Shown here: in pieces, positions 35,500-43,873 of the stretch | Position numbering within the stretch: the first letter of the stretch is position 1 | How the letters are laid out: every line of letters begins with the position of its first letter | Assembly (NCBI GenBank): GCA_035249175.1 | Contig: DATFGT010000038.1 | Coordinates: forward strand, 1-64,000 | DNA length: 64,000 bases | Reading direction: 5' to 3' | Origin: 66-474 sp035249175 | GTDB lineage: Bacteria; Pseudomonadota; Gammaproteobacteria; Xanthomonadales; Rhodanobacteraceae | Program-made: the position numbers and the translations under genes | Notes under the pieces: generated by a model | The model's input: only the letters and a program-made list of their open reading frames with translations | Told to the model about the DNA's origin: nothing | Database searches by the model: none

Positions 35500-36231
35500 T
35501 CAAGGCACGCCGCTGCCGCGTGGGCCGGCGATGGCCTCACTCCAATCGAGCTTGCGGGTGACCACCGCGCCACCCTTCGGTTGCAGGGTGATGACCACGC
35601 GATTCGGCACGAAGCCCTTGGGCAGCACGAACGAACCGCGTACCTGCTGGAAGAACTTGAACGCGAACGGCACGCCGTCCTTCGCAGTCGGCCCGGCCAG
35701 GTCCGCCCAGTTCAGCGTCGCGAGTCTGCCGCCGCGGACGCCTTCGACTGCGAGCGTGAGGGTGCCGCGCGCGGCGTCCGCGTTCTCGGCGGTGTTGACC
35801 AGCGTGGTCACGAAATTCCACGCGTCGGTGCCGGGCACTCGCGTCACCGCGATGCCGTGCACGCCCAGCCCGGAACGATCGCTGTCGATGCCGATCAGTC
35901 TGGCGTAGAAGGCCTGTTCCTGCCTGAGCTTTTGCAACTCGCTGTCGCGAGCACCGAGCGATTGTTTCAATGCCGTGAGCGCGGTGGAGGTGGTTTGCTG
36001 CTGCTGCTGCAATCCCTGAAGCTGGTCCTGCAGCGCGGCGTTTTGCGCCGTCAGTCGACGCGCGCGCGCTTCAAGGCCGTTCGGGAATCCCAATCCGCGT
36101 CCGAACGCCACGCCCAGCCCGAAAATCACCAAGGCGCCGAGTGTCCACAGGCCGCGTTGGATCCAGCGCTGGCGCGAAGGCGGCAGCGCGCGATATTGGT
36201 CCAGCCAGTGGTGGAAGATCGTCGAAGCCAT
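35500..36231 (-). CDS. DUF6776 family membrane-anchored coiled-coil protein
   Basis: 243 residues from ATG 36231. One membrane helix near the N-terminus (GLWTLGALVIFGLGVAFGRG, about 27-46) is followed by a coiled coil (about 50-105; LTAQNAALQDQLQGLQQQQQ and LKQSLGARDSELQKLRQEQ) and a globular C-terminal domain (FNFVTTLVNTAENADAARG-like spacing). The coding sequence ends 45 bases before the erpA start. The position next to erpA is frequent in Xanthomonadales. Biochemical role unknown; the shape suggests an envelope protein. Confidence 0.75.
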   Translation of the reverse strand: MASTIFHHWLDQYRALPPSRQRWIQRGLWTLGALVIFGLGVAFGRGLGFPNGLEARARRLTAQNAALQDQLQGLQQQQQTTSTALTALKQSLGARDSELQKLRQEQAFYARLIGIDSDRSGLGVHGIAVTRVPGTDAWNFVTTLVNTAENADAARGTLTLAVEGVRGGRLATLNWADLAGPTAKDGVPFAFKFFQQVRGSFVLPKGFVPNRVVITLQPKGGAVVTRKLDWSEAIAGPRGSGVP

Positions 36232-36386
36232 GCCTGCCCGAAGAATTTGATCCGCCGCTTATAGCCAGCCGTCGCGCCCCGTGCAAGCCAACGGATGGAA
36301 AGCCGCGCGGGCGGCGTGGCCGCGCGGCCTGGTTCTATGACCGCGCGAACTTGCTTCGCGTTCTCGGGCTGTGCTTGAATCGGCCC

Positions 36387-36902
36387 ATGATCGACGTGGA
36401 CGGCTACCGTCTGAATGTGGGCATCGTGTTGCTGAACGCGAGCGGCCAGGTGTTCTGGGCGCGGCGGGTGCAACGCGACGGCTGGCAGTTTCCGCAGGGT
36501 GGCATGAACACCGACGAGACGCCCGACGAGGCGATGTACCGCGAGCTGGAGGAAGAAACCGGCCTGCAGGCGGGGCAGGTCGAAGTGCTGGGCTCTACCC
36601 ACGGCTGGCTGCGTTATCGCCTGCCGCCGCGCTACGTGCGGCGCGGCCGGCATCCGACCTGCATCGGCCAGAAGCAGGTATGGTTCCTGTTGCGGATGTT
36701 GGACCAGGATTCGGCGTTCCGGCTGGACGCGAATGCCAGTCCCGAATTCGACGTGTGGCGCTGGGTGGATTTCTGGTATCCCGCCGAACATGTGGTGGAT
36801 TTCAAGCGCGAGGTCTACAAACGGGCGTTGCGCTACTTCGCGCCGCTGGTCGAGGCGGCCTGTTCCGTCGAAATCGGGGTTACATCTTGCGGTCGTCCTT
36901 GA
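36387..36902 (+). CDS. rppH: RNA pyrophosphohydrolase RppH
   Basis: 171 residues from ATG 36387; the in-frame extension to 36141 overlaps the divergent DUF6776 gene and is rejected. N-terminus MIDVDGYRLNVGIVLLNASG and the substrate loop WQFPQGGMNTDETPDEAMYR lead into the Nudix box (Glu residues in RELEEETGL). RppH removes pyrophosphate from the 5' triphosphate end of mRNA and so starts RNase E-dependent decay. The E. coli length is 176, so the gene is full size. Monocistronic, 174 bases before bfd. Confidence 0.92.
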   Translation: MIDVDGYRLNVGIVLLNASGQVFWARRVQRDGWQFPQGGMNTDETPDEAMYRELEEETGLQAGQVEVLGSTHGWLRYRLPPRYVRRGRHPTCIGQKQVWFLLRMLDQDSAFRLDANASPEFDVWRWVDFWYPAEHVVDFKREVYKRALRYFAPLVEAACSVEIGVTSCGRP

Positions 36903-37011
36903 CTGCGGCTTTGGTGGGTGTCCCGTCGCCACATCAACACCTTCGCCTTTGCAGACGCCACTTTTTGACCAAAAGTCCTGTGGCTGGAATGTCTGCATTT
37001 GCTGAAGCTAC

Positions 37012-37040
37012 TTGACAATCATTCGCATTCGCGTTCAAAT
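37012..37040 (+). promoter_or_regulatory. Probable sigma-70 promoter with Fur-like sequence upstream of bfd
   Basis: TTGACA (37012-37017, perfect -35) and TCAAAT (37035-37040, -10 with four of six matches) are spaced by 17 bases. The spacer AATCATTCGCATTCGCG contains half-site hexamers like those of Fur boxes (ATCATT). The bfd start codon is 36 bases downstream. Iron regulation is inferred from the gene and the partial match only. Confidence 0.5.
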
Positions 37041-37076
37041 GGCGACCGTCGAGCGATCATCCTCGAGAAGTCCGCC

Positions 37077-37277
37077 ATGTACGTCTGTGTTTGCCAAGCC
37101 GTTTCCGATCAGGACATCCGCCGCGCGGTCGCGCGTGGCGCGCGTACGTTCGAAGATGTGCAGACGCGCACCGGCTGCACCACGTGCTGCGGCTGCTGCG
37201 AAGGCGAAGCGCGCGAGCTGGTGGCAACCACGCTCGAATCAGAGCGCTGCGCGGCTGCCCTGCCCGTCGCCGCCTGA
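37077..37277 (+). CDS. bfd: Bacterioferritin-associated ferredoxin Bfd
   Basis: 66 residues from ATG 37077. MYVCVCQAVSDQDIRRAV supplies Cys4 and Cys6, and TGCTTCCGCCEGEA gives Cys34 and Cys37, the expected four ligands of the [2Fe-2S] cluster. Three further cysteines (38, 40, 41) cluster around them. Bfd docks on bacterioferritin and passes electrons to its heme to mobilise stored iron. The bfr gene follows after 188 bases, and a promoter with Fur-like elements precedes bfd. Confidence 0.9.
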   Translation: MYVCVCQAVSDQDIRRAVARGARTFEDVQTRTGCTTCCGCCEGEARELVATTLESERCAAALPVAA

Positions 37278-37465
37278 GGTTTTTGTGGGATCGTCCTGAT
37301 CGCGGCATTCCCGCGCTCCTCTGCAGCCTCCCCGGTTCCTCGGCAAAACGACATCAGAACGCCCTTCCATGGGCTGACTTCTCACGACGGCCTCGTCGAA
37401 TGGGGGTTGGCGGTATAGTCGTGGACGCGTGCGTTGCGCGTGCCGTTCCGCTCAAGGAGTCCGAC

Positions 37466-37936
37466 ATGAAAGGCGAGGCCAAGGTCATCGAGCACCTCAA
37501 CAAGGTCCTGGGCAACGAACTGATCGCGATCAACCAGTACTTCCTGCATTACCGGATGTACAACAACTGGGGCTACAAGGAGTTGTCCGAACACGAGCGC
37601 GCCGAATCGATCGACGAGATGAAACACGCCGACCGCCTGATCGAGCGCATCCTGTTTCTGGAAGGCCTGCCCAACCTGCAGAAACTCGGCAAGCTGCTGA
37701 TCGGCCAGGCGCCGAAGGAATGCATCGAGTGCGACTTGAAGCTGGAACGCGCCGCGCTACCCGACCTGCAGGTTGCGATCGCCCATTGCGAGCAGACCGG
37801 CGACTACGTCAGCCGCCAGTTGTTCGGCGACATCATGCATTCCGAAGAAGAACACATCGACTGGCTGGAAACCCAGCTCGGCCTGATCGAGCAGGTAGGG
37901 CTGGAGAATTATCTGCAGACGCGCATTCGTAGTTAG
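37466..37936 (+). CDS. bfr: Bacterioferritin
   Basis: 156 residues from ATG 37466, with AAGGAG 7 bases upstream. The four-helix ferritin fold with ferroxidase ligands is recognisable (Glu18 in NELIAINQYF, Glu51/His54 in IDEMKHADRL, Glu94 region, HSEEEHIDWLE). Met52, in EMKHA, is the heme-binding methionine, so this is the heme-carrying type. It stores iron as a ferric core in a 24-mer. Together with bfd it forms an iron storage and release unit. A block of palindromic repeats follows the stop. Confidence 0.95.
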   Translation: MKGEAKVIEHLNKVLGNELIAINQYFLHYRMYNNWGYKELSEHERAESIDEMKHADRLIERILFLEGLPNLQKLGKLLIGQAPKECIECDLKLERAALPDLQVAIAHCEQTGDYVSRQLFGDIMHSEEEHIDWLETQLGLIEQVGLENYLQTRIRS

Positions 37937-37984
37937 TCGGCGAATCGGATACTTCGCCCCAATGAGGTAGGCACGGTAAAGCGC

Positions 37985-38054
37985 GTAGGGCGGGAGTAGC
38001 GCAGCGAATCCCGCCGAGTGACGTTCCCGGCCGGCGGGTTGTCACCCGCCCTAC
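37985..38054. repeat. 70-bp foldback element with perfect 10-bp terminal inverted repeats
   Basis: GTAGGGCGGG at one end and CCCGCCCTAC at the other are perfect inverted copies. Inside, GGCGGG...CCCGCC pairs form two further hairpins. This is the structure of a REP or small non-coding MITE-like element. No transposase is present. Confidence 0.65.
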
Positions 38055-38090
38055 AAAGGCAGGCCATGGATGGCGAAGTGGGATTTTTAT

Positions 38091-38117
38091 CGCGCCGTTG
38101 CATGACGCTACGGCGCG
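38091..38117. repeat. 8-bp perfect hairpin in the repeat block
   Basis: CGCGCCGT (38091-38098) pairs with ACGGCGCG (38110-38117) around an 11-base loop. It is part of the bfr downstream repeat block and could also end transcripts. Confidence 0.45.
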
Positions 38118-38159
38118 CAACAGGGAGGCTGGTACGTCACAGCTTCCTTGAGCGATGTC

Positions 38160-38186
38160 GTTGGGCTTCGAATTGCTCAGCCCAAC
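38160..38186. repeat. GTTGGGCT palindromic repeat
   Basis: GTTGGGCT and AGCCCAAC form a perfect 8-bp stem around TCGAATTGCTC. The inverted complement, GGTTGGGCTGAGCAATTCGA followed by AGCCC, closely matches a unit inside the element at 51855-51959, so the two belong to one dispersed family. Confidence 0.55.
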
Positions 38187-38259
38187 CCGCACATTGCGCG
38201 TGAATGCGAGGGATGGCCCGCGATTCTCGACTTCGTCGCAATCTTCTTCGAGTGCCCGA

Positions 38260-40560
38260 TTACGGCCGCTTGTAGCGCTGCTTCAGCGCCACGGCTGCGT
38301 GGGCGTACAACTTCTCCAGCGCCGCGACGCTGTCGGCGGGATTGGCCAGCGTGCCGCTGCGCGCAGCCTCTTCGACCTGCCGCGCGCGGTTGGCCAGCGG
38401 AATCGCGCCCAGGTTCGCGCTGGACGATTTCAGCGAGTGCGCAAGCTTGCCGACCTCGATGCTGTCGCCGCGGTTCGCCGCCTCGCGCATGTTGTGCATC
38501 CGGGTTTCGCCGTCCCGCAGGTAAGCGTCCACCAGGGTGACCAGTTCGTCGCCCATGATGTCTTCGAGATCAACCAGCGTCGCGGCGTCCAGGGTGTCGG
38601 GGGGCAGTGGATTCTGCATGGCGGGCGGTGTGGCCTCCGGCGTGATGGGGGGCAGGGGAACGACAATGGATTCGATGGTTGCCGCCGATGCGGCGGCCGC
38701 TGATTTCGGCATCCAGCGCGTCAGCGTCTGTTCCAGCAACTGGCGGTCGAGCGGCTTGGAAAGATAATCGTCCATTCCGGCTTGCAGGCAACGTTCGCGA
38801 TCGCCGGACATCGCGTGTGCGGTCATCGCGATCACGGGCGTGCGCTTGCCCTGCTCGTTCTCGATCTCGCGCAGGCGGCGGGTGGCGCTGTAACCGTCCA
38901 GCACCGGCATCTGGCAGTCCATCAGCACCATCGCGTAGGGCTGTTCGCGGAGTTTGTCCAGCGCCACTTCGCCATTTTCTGCGACATCCACCGTGAGGCC
39001 CAGGCGCTCCAGCAATTTCTGGGCGACTTTCTGGTTGACGGGATGGTCTTCCACCAGCAACACCTTGCCGCTAAGGGGTTGGCCGCTGGTGACGGCGACG
39101 GGCGTCAATGGCGCGCTCAGCACAGGTTGCGCGCGCGCCGGCGGGGCGACCCCGAACGCACTGCGGACACCTTGGCGCAACGCCGCGTCGTCCGCGCGTG
39201 CCGGTGTCAGCACGACGCGTGCATCGGGGGCGTTGTCCAGGCCCAGTGCCAGCACGCGCAGGGAATCGAGTTGGCGGTCGCCCAGGATCCCGCGAAGCAG
39301 CCCGGGGACGTCGCCCCTGACGCTGCCGGCGTCCACGATCAGAAGCTCGAAACTGAAGGTCTTGCCGAGCGGCGCACTCTGCCGCAGGCGCGCCAGCGCG
39401 GTCACGGCATCCGCGGCCTGGGTAACGTCCAGCTCAAGCGTGGCAAGGATCGGCGTGATGTACTGCGCGCGCTGCGGGCCGGCGGCCAGCAGCACGCGCG
39501 AGCCGGCCAGGTTTCTGTGCACGCCGGAAATGTCGCCCGGCGCTTTTTCGAAAGGGATGGTGAACCAGAACACCGAGCCGCGACCGGGCTCCGAGCGTAC
39601 ACCGATGCGTCCCCCCATCAAGTCGACCAGCTTCTTGCAGATCGTCAATCCCAAACCCGTACCGCCGTAGCGTCGCGTCACCGATGCGTCCGCCTGGGTG
39701 AACGGCTGGAACAGCCGCGCGGCCGCGTCGGCCGCGAGACCGATGCCGGTGTCGCGCACCGCGAACAGCAATTCGTGTTGGGTCGCGGTGTCGTTGCGCT
39801 TGCTGACCCGTACCGATACGCCACCGCGTTGGGTGAACTTGATCGCGTTGCCCATCAGGTTGGTGAGGATCTGGCGGATGCGCATCGGATCACCACGCAC
39901 CACCGGACGCACGTCGGCATCGACCACCGCGCGCATCGCGAGGCCTTTCGCCTCGGCGGGTTTCTCCAGCAGGCGCTTCACGCTGTCCACCAACTCGCGG
40001 ATGTTGATGCTGACCGATTCCAGGTCCAGTTTGCCGGCTTCGGCCTTGGAGTAGTCGAGGATGTCATCGACGATCCGCAACAGTTCCTTGGCCGAGGCGT
40101 TCGCGGTGATCAGGTATTCGCGTTGCGCGGGTGAAAGGTCGGTGCCCAGCACGATGTCGAGCAGCGGCAGGATGCCGTTCAACGGGGTGCGGATTTCGTG
40201 GCTCATGCTGGCGAGGAATTCGCTCTTGGCCAGCATCGCCGCTTCGGCGGCCTGCTTGGCGGCCAGCAGCTCGCGCTGTACGCCGCGCAGCGAAGTCAGT
40301 TCCGATTGGGCGGATGCGAGCCGGGTGCGCATCGCGACATCGACGGGATCGTGGACGGGCGGAGGCGAAAGGTTGCGGGCCACGGCGCCCTGCGGCGCGC
40401 GCGCCAGCCACAACAGGATCAGTGCGATCAGCAGCAAGCCCCACAATGCGGCGATCTGGGGAAATGCCACCCACAACGCGGCCGCGGCGCCCGCCGCGAT
40501 CAGCGTGAAGCTGCCCAGCACACGCGGCCATGACATCCGCCCCCCGGTCACGCTGGCCAT
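38260..40560 (-). CDS. Hybrid sensor histidine kinase with receiver and HPt domains
   Basis: 766 residues from ATG 40560, 2 bases after the stop of the upstream gene; the ORF continues upstream only in a shadow frame. Two membrane helices (about 17-52), coiled coil, HisKA with His121 (MSHEIRTPLNGI), HATPase_c (LMGNAIKFT, DTGIGLA, GGTGLGLTICKKLVDLMGG), a degenerate receiver-like segment, a true receiver (LLVEDHPVNQKV, Asp548 in LMDCQMP, Lys in YLSKPL) and a C-terminal HPt (His708 in LAHSLKSSSANLG). There is no periplasmic sensor domain of note, as in RpfC-like phosphorelay kinases. It is probably co-transcribed with, and signals through, the protein encoded immediately upstream. Confidence 0.88.
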   Translation of the reverse strand: MASVTGGRMSWPRVLGSFTLIAAGAAAALWVAFPQIAALWGLLLIALILLWLARAPQGAVARNLSPPPVHDPVDVAMRTRLASAQSELTSLRGVQRELLAAKQAAEAAMLAKSEFLASMSHEIRTPLNGILPLLDIVLGTDLSPAQREYLITANASAKELLRIVDDILDYSKAEAGKLDLESVSINIRELVDSVKRLLEKPAEAKGLAMRAVVDADVRPVVRGDPMRIRQILTNLMGNAIKFTQRGGVSVRVSKRNDTATQHELLFAVRDTGIGLAADAAARLFQPFTQADASVTRRYGGTGLGLTICKKLVDLMGGRIGVRSEPGRGSVFWFTIPFEKAPGDISGVHRNLAGSRVLLAAGPQRAQYITPILATLELDVTQAADAVTALARLRQSAPLGKTFSFELLIVDAGSVRGDVPGLLRGILGDRQLDSLRVLALGLDNAPDARVVLTPARADDAALRQGVRSAFGVAPPARAQPVLSAPLTPVAVTSGQPLSGKVLLVEDHPVNQKVAQKLLERLGLTVDVAENGEVALDKLREQPYAMVLMDCQMPVLDGYSATRRLREIENEQGKRTPVIAMTAHAMSGDRERCLQAGMDDYLSKPLDRQLLEQTLTRWMPKSAAAASAATIESIVVPLPPITPEATPPAMQNPLPPDTLDAATLVDLEDIMGDELVTLVDAYLRDGETRMHNMREAANRGDSIEVGKLAHSLKSSSANLGAIPLANRARQVEEAARSGTLANPADSVAALEKLYAHAAVALKQRYKRP

Positions 40561-40562
40561 CG

Positions 40563-43094
40563 TCAGCCCTCTTGTCCCGGAAACGGGTGATCGAGGGCGG
40601 CGGCGGGCGGTTGGAAATGATTGCCTTGCAGCATGTCCACGCTGGCAGCGCGCAGTTGCTCGGCGCGTGCGACGGTCTCGATGCGCGGCGCGATCACGCG
40701 CAAGTTGTGCGAGTGCGCATGGCGCACGACTTCTTCCAGTTCTCCATCGGCGAGGTCGGGCGCGAGCTTGATGAAATCGAGCGGCAGGTGTTCGATCCAG
40801 CCCGCGTGCACCGCATCCCTGTCCACGCCCGCCAGGCAAAGACGCACGCCGGCCTGTTTCAGCTCCGGTGCCAGATCGACCAGGGCACGAAGACCGTTGC
40901 GCATTTCTTCGCAGCGGAATTCGAGTATCAGCGATTCCGGCACCACGCCCGCGGCCGCGAGTCGTGCCCCGAGTTGGCCGCGACGGCCGCGGTCCTCCCA
41001 CCCCTGCAGCGATTGGCTGGCGAACAGGCATACCGGATCGCCGTCGCGCTGGTGTTGCGCCAGGATTCCGATGCAACGTCCCACCACCCACGCATCAACC
41101 GCGGAGATGTAACCGGCGCGGATGGCGGCCGGGATCAGCTCGGCGGCCAGGAATTCGCGCTCGCCGTGCAACAGCCGCAACAGGGCTTGGTAATGCGGGC
41201 CTGCCGCACCGCGGATCGGAATGACCGGCTGGAACACGAGATCGAACGAGCCGTGCGCCAGCGCCGCCGAAATGCGCTGGGCAAGCGAGGTCGGATCCGG
41301 CCCGAGCATGGAGTGCACCGCGATCCGGTTCGGCTGCGTGCGCGCCGCGATCAGCGTGTGCTGCACCGCCGCCAGCGCCACCGCAGACTCGCTGGTCGCG
41401 GCATCGAAGGCACATACCGCGCAATCCAGCCGCACGGCGGTCGCTTGGGCGCCGAAGCGTTCGTCATCCGCCGCGCTCACCAGCTCGGTTGCCATCGCCA
41501 GCAGGTCGCGTTCGCTGCGGGCAGCCGAGAAAATCAGGAAACTCGCGTGGCCATGGCGCGCTGTCATGCAACCCGTGCGCGCATGCCGCAGGACGAATTC
41601 GCCCAGTTGCGTGAGGACCTGGTCGAAGGCCGCCAGCCCGATGCGGTCGCGCAAGGACATGGCGTCGCGCAACTCCACCGCCAGCAGACCGCCTTGTGCG
41701 GTGTAGCCACCGGCCGCGGCGAGGTGTTCGGATATCGCATCCAGCAATTGCGCGCGTTCGTGCAGACCCGTCGTGGCGTCACGGCGGCGCTTGCGCCGGG
41801 TGCGCAAGGCGGCTGCGCGCGCGCGCCGCACGCGGTTGGTCACCGCGGCGACCAGATGGGTCGGGCGGATGGGCTTCATCAGGAAATCGTCGCCGCCCGC
41901 ATCCAGCGCCGCGAATTGACGATCCTCGTCCTGGTCGCCGGAGAGGAATACGATCGGCGTGTTGACGTAACCGTCCCGTTCCCGGATCAGCGCGGTCAGC
42001 TCGAAGCCGTCGCAGTCGGGCATGTTGAGGTCGAGCAACAGCAGGTCCGGCTGGAAGCGGTCGAGTTCCTCCAGCACTGCCAGCGATTCGCCCAGTACGC
42101 GCGTTTCCATGCCGGCGCGCCGCAGGATCGCCTGCGCGAACAGCGCTTGCGGCGCGTCGTCGTCGACGATCAGGACGCGGTATGGGCTTTCCTCGTCCAC
42201 CATCGCGAGTTCGAGTGCTGCGCCGACCGTCTCGCCGGGTGTTGCGGGCAGCGCGATGCAGCGGTCGGCACCCGCGCGCAGGGCGCGCAACCTGAGTTCG
42301 ACATCGGTCTCGCGCAACAGCACCAGCAAGTGAACGCGATGGGCCGGATCGCGCCGTGCTTCGCGCAGGGTCGTGGCGAGCTGTTCCAGCGGGGTGCGCG
42401 CATCCGCGATGAGGACGACAAGGTCCGGCGGTGCACCTTGCAACTGTTCCAACAAGCCCTGCACGTGATCGAGCAGCGCCACGTCGCAGCCTTGCTGGTC
42501 GAGGCGCAACAGCAGTTCGCTGATGAGCGGATCGTCGTCGTTGACGATCCGCACCCGCGGGCCACGCGGTGGTTCCGGCAGCGCCGGAATTGCTGCGGGC
42601 GACGCTGGCGTGTCGTTGGCGGCGGTGGTCACGCCACCGGCATCGGAAATGCCAAGCCGCAGCCAGTAGCCGGGCGGCGGCATCTCGCAGCGCGGAAAGG
42701 GAGCTTTCGCCGCGATCGGCGGCGGATCCTGCATCCACGCGGGCAGGCCGGGGCCTCGCGCGGTTTGCTGCAGATGCGGACGCAGGCTGTCCAGCAGCGC
42801 GTCGATTTCGGTGGTGGTCCCGGCGTCGGGGACCTGGCCGGCCGCGGCGGCGGGCGCCAGGGCCGATTCAAGCGCCAGCAGGCGCTCTCCGGTTTCCAGC
42901 AAACCGTAGCGGCCGCAGGCGCCGGCCAGTTGTGCGATTTCATCGTGCAGCGAATGCAGCACGTTGCAATCCCAACCGGTGCGGCATTGCGCGCGCGTGC
43001 GCCGGAGCAGCGTGCGCAGGCGTTGCGGCAAGTGTTGCCGAAATGCCTCCTGCAGCTCCGCATCGGGCTTTTGCTGGGATAACTGCGATGCCAT
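40563..43094 (-). CDS. Multidomain HPt-receiver-receiver-GGDEF-EAL protein with degenerate catalytic domains
   Basis: 843 residues from ATG 43094, preceded by GGAG. Order: HPt-like N-terminus (HSLHDEIAQLAGACGRYG), a receiver missing part of its acidic pocket (RIVNDDDPLISELLLRLDQQ), an intact receiver (VLIVDDDAP, LLLLDLNMPDCDG, FLMKPI), a GGDEF-like domain without the GGDEF loop, and an EAL-like domain. The EAL motif reads QALLRL, the DDFG motif is replaced by LAGVDRD, and the loop before QGNHF is APRIET. Catalysis of c-di-GMP synthesis or breakdown is therefore unlikely; nucleotide binding or pure signalling is more plausible. The hybrid kinase gene follows after 2 bases. Confidence 0.82.
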   Translation of the reverse strand: MASQLSQQKPDAELQEAFRQHLPQRLRTLLRRTRAQCRTGWDCNVLHSLHDEIAQLAGACGRYGLLETGERLLALESALAPAAAAGQVPDAGTTTEIDALLDSLRPHLQQTARGPGLPAWMQDPPPIAAKAPFPRCEMPPPGYWLRLGISDAGGVTTAANDTPASPAAIPALPEPPRGPRVRIVNDDDPLISELLLRLDQQGCDVALLDHVQGLLEQLQGAPPDLVVLIADARTPLEQLATTLREARRDPAHRVHLLVLLRETDVELRLRALRAGADRCIALPATPGETVGAALELAMVDEESPYRVLIVDDDAPQALFAQAILRRAGMETRVLGESLAVLEELDRFQPDLLLLDLNMPDCDGFELTALIRERDGYVNTPIVFLSGDQDEDRQFAALDAGGDDFLMKPIRPTHLVAAVTNRVRRARAAALRTRRKRRRDATTGLHERAQLLDAISEHLAAAGGYTAQGGLLAVELRDAMSLRDRIGLAAFDQVLTQLGEFVLRHARTGCMTARHGHASFLIFSAARSERDLLAMATELVSAADDERFGAQATAVRLDCAVCAFDAATSESAVALAAVQHTLIAARTQPNRIAVHSMLGPDPTSLAQRISAALAHGSFDLVFQPVIPIRGAAGPHYQALLRLLHGEREFLAAELIPAAIRAGYISAVDAWVVGRCIGILAQHQRDGDPVCLFASQSLQGWEDRGRRGQLGARLAAAGVVPESLILEFRCEEMRNGLRALVDLAPELKQAGVRLCLAGVDRDAVHAGWIEHLPLDFIKLAPDLADGELEEVVRHAHSHNLRVIAPRIETVARAEQLRAASVDMLQGNHFQPPAAALDHPFPGQEG

Positions 43095-43201
43095 GGAAAA
43101 CTCCCCCGCGTCGGCAAAACTATATCAAGCCGGCGGGCTTGAAGTGTGTCCGGCGTATCGCTTGCCTCAGGCTGGCAAGGGAGCCGCGTCTGGTCGAAGC
43201 T

Positions 43202-43307
43202 GCTTTTGTGAAAAGTCAGGCCATGGAGGGCCGTTCTGGTCTTGGCGATCCCGAACGCGGGCCGGCACATGGCGGATTCAACGAGGCAGCGATCAGGGAT
43301 GATCGCA
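43202..43307. repeat. Dispersed repeat, copy A (106 bp)
   Basis: Begins GCTTTTGTGAAAAGTCAGGC and ends in the hairpin GCGATCA-GGGA-TGATCGC (43289-43306), directly after the hemJ stop. Copy B at 52646-52749 shares both ends, but the central 50-60 bases differ. No transposase is present. It may function as a terminator-like REP element for hemJ. Confidence 0.6.
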
Positions 43308-43730
43308 CTAGAACGGCTTGACGACGGCCAGGATCACGATCGCCAGCAGCAGCACGCCCGGAACCTCGTTGAACCCACGCAGCTTCCGCGACGACCAGTC
43401 GCAACAATCGCGTGCGAAGTTGCGGGTGAGCTTGACCAGCATGGCGTGATAGATCACCAGCAGCAGCACCAGCATGAGCTTCGCGTGCAGCCAGCCGGCG
43501 TGCAGGTAGAACGGTTCGGTCGCAAGCGTCGCGATGCCGAACACAATGGCCAGCGCGCCACCGATGTGGGTCATCACCAGCAGGCGCCGTTCCATCACCT
43601 TGAACCGATCGCGAATCGCAGCCTCGGTCGCTTCCGCGTGATACACGAACAACCGCGGCAGGTAGAAGAGGCCGGCGAACCAGGTGACCACGCCGATGAT
43701 GTGGAAGGCTTTCAGCCACAGGGGCAGCAT
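43308..43730 (-). CDS. hemJ: Protoporphyrinogen oxidase HemJ
   Basis: 140 residues from ATG 43730, with GGAG 6 bases upstream; the long in-frame extension is not coding. Four hydrophobic helices; the first contains the conserved His10 (LWLKAFHIIGVVTWFAGLFY), then LPRLFVYHAE, MERRLLVMTHIGGALAIVFG and HAKLMLVLLLVIYHAMLVKL. HemJ oxidises protoporphyrinogen IX to protoporphyrin IX in heme synthesis in bacteria that lack HemG/HemY. It is divergent from csaA (143-base gap) and followed by a dispersed repeat. Confidence 0.88.
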   Translation of the reverse strand: MLPLWLKAFHIIGVVTWFAGLFYLPRLFVYHAEATEAAIRDRFKVMERRLLVMTHIGGALAIVFGIATLATEPFYLHAGWLHAKLMLVLLLVIYHAMLVKLTRNFARDCCDWSSRKLRGFNEVPGVLLLAIVILAVVKPF

Positions 43731-43873
43731 CGAAAACTCCGTTCGGGACGTTCGCATCAGGGCGAGAAGATCGGTTCGCCACGCGAGCCAGGAACAACAT
43801 CTACGGGCGGTGTCGTGGCCGCCGTGCGTGGGGCGGCTAGTATGCACGTCTTCACAAGCCACACGACGAGTCC

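Larger units (their letters stand above)
37937..38259. repeat. Intergenic block of palindromic repeats between bfr and the hybrid kinase
   Basis: 323 bases with no gene, holding three separate palindromic units (listed individually). It also includes CAGGCCATGGATGGC at 38060-38074, which resembles the start of the dispersed repeat found near 43202 and 52646. The area therefore looks like a landing site for dispersed repetitive elements. Confidence 0.6.
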
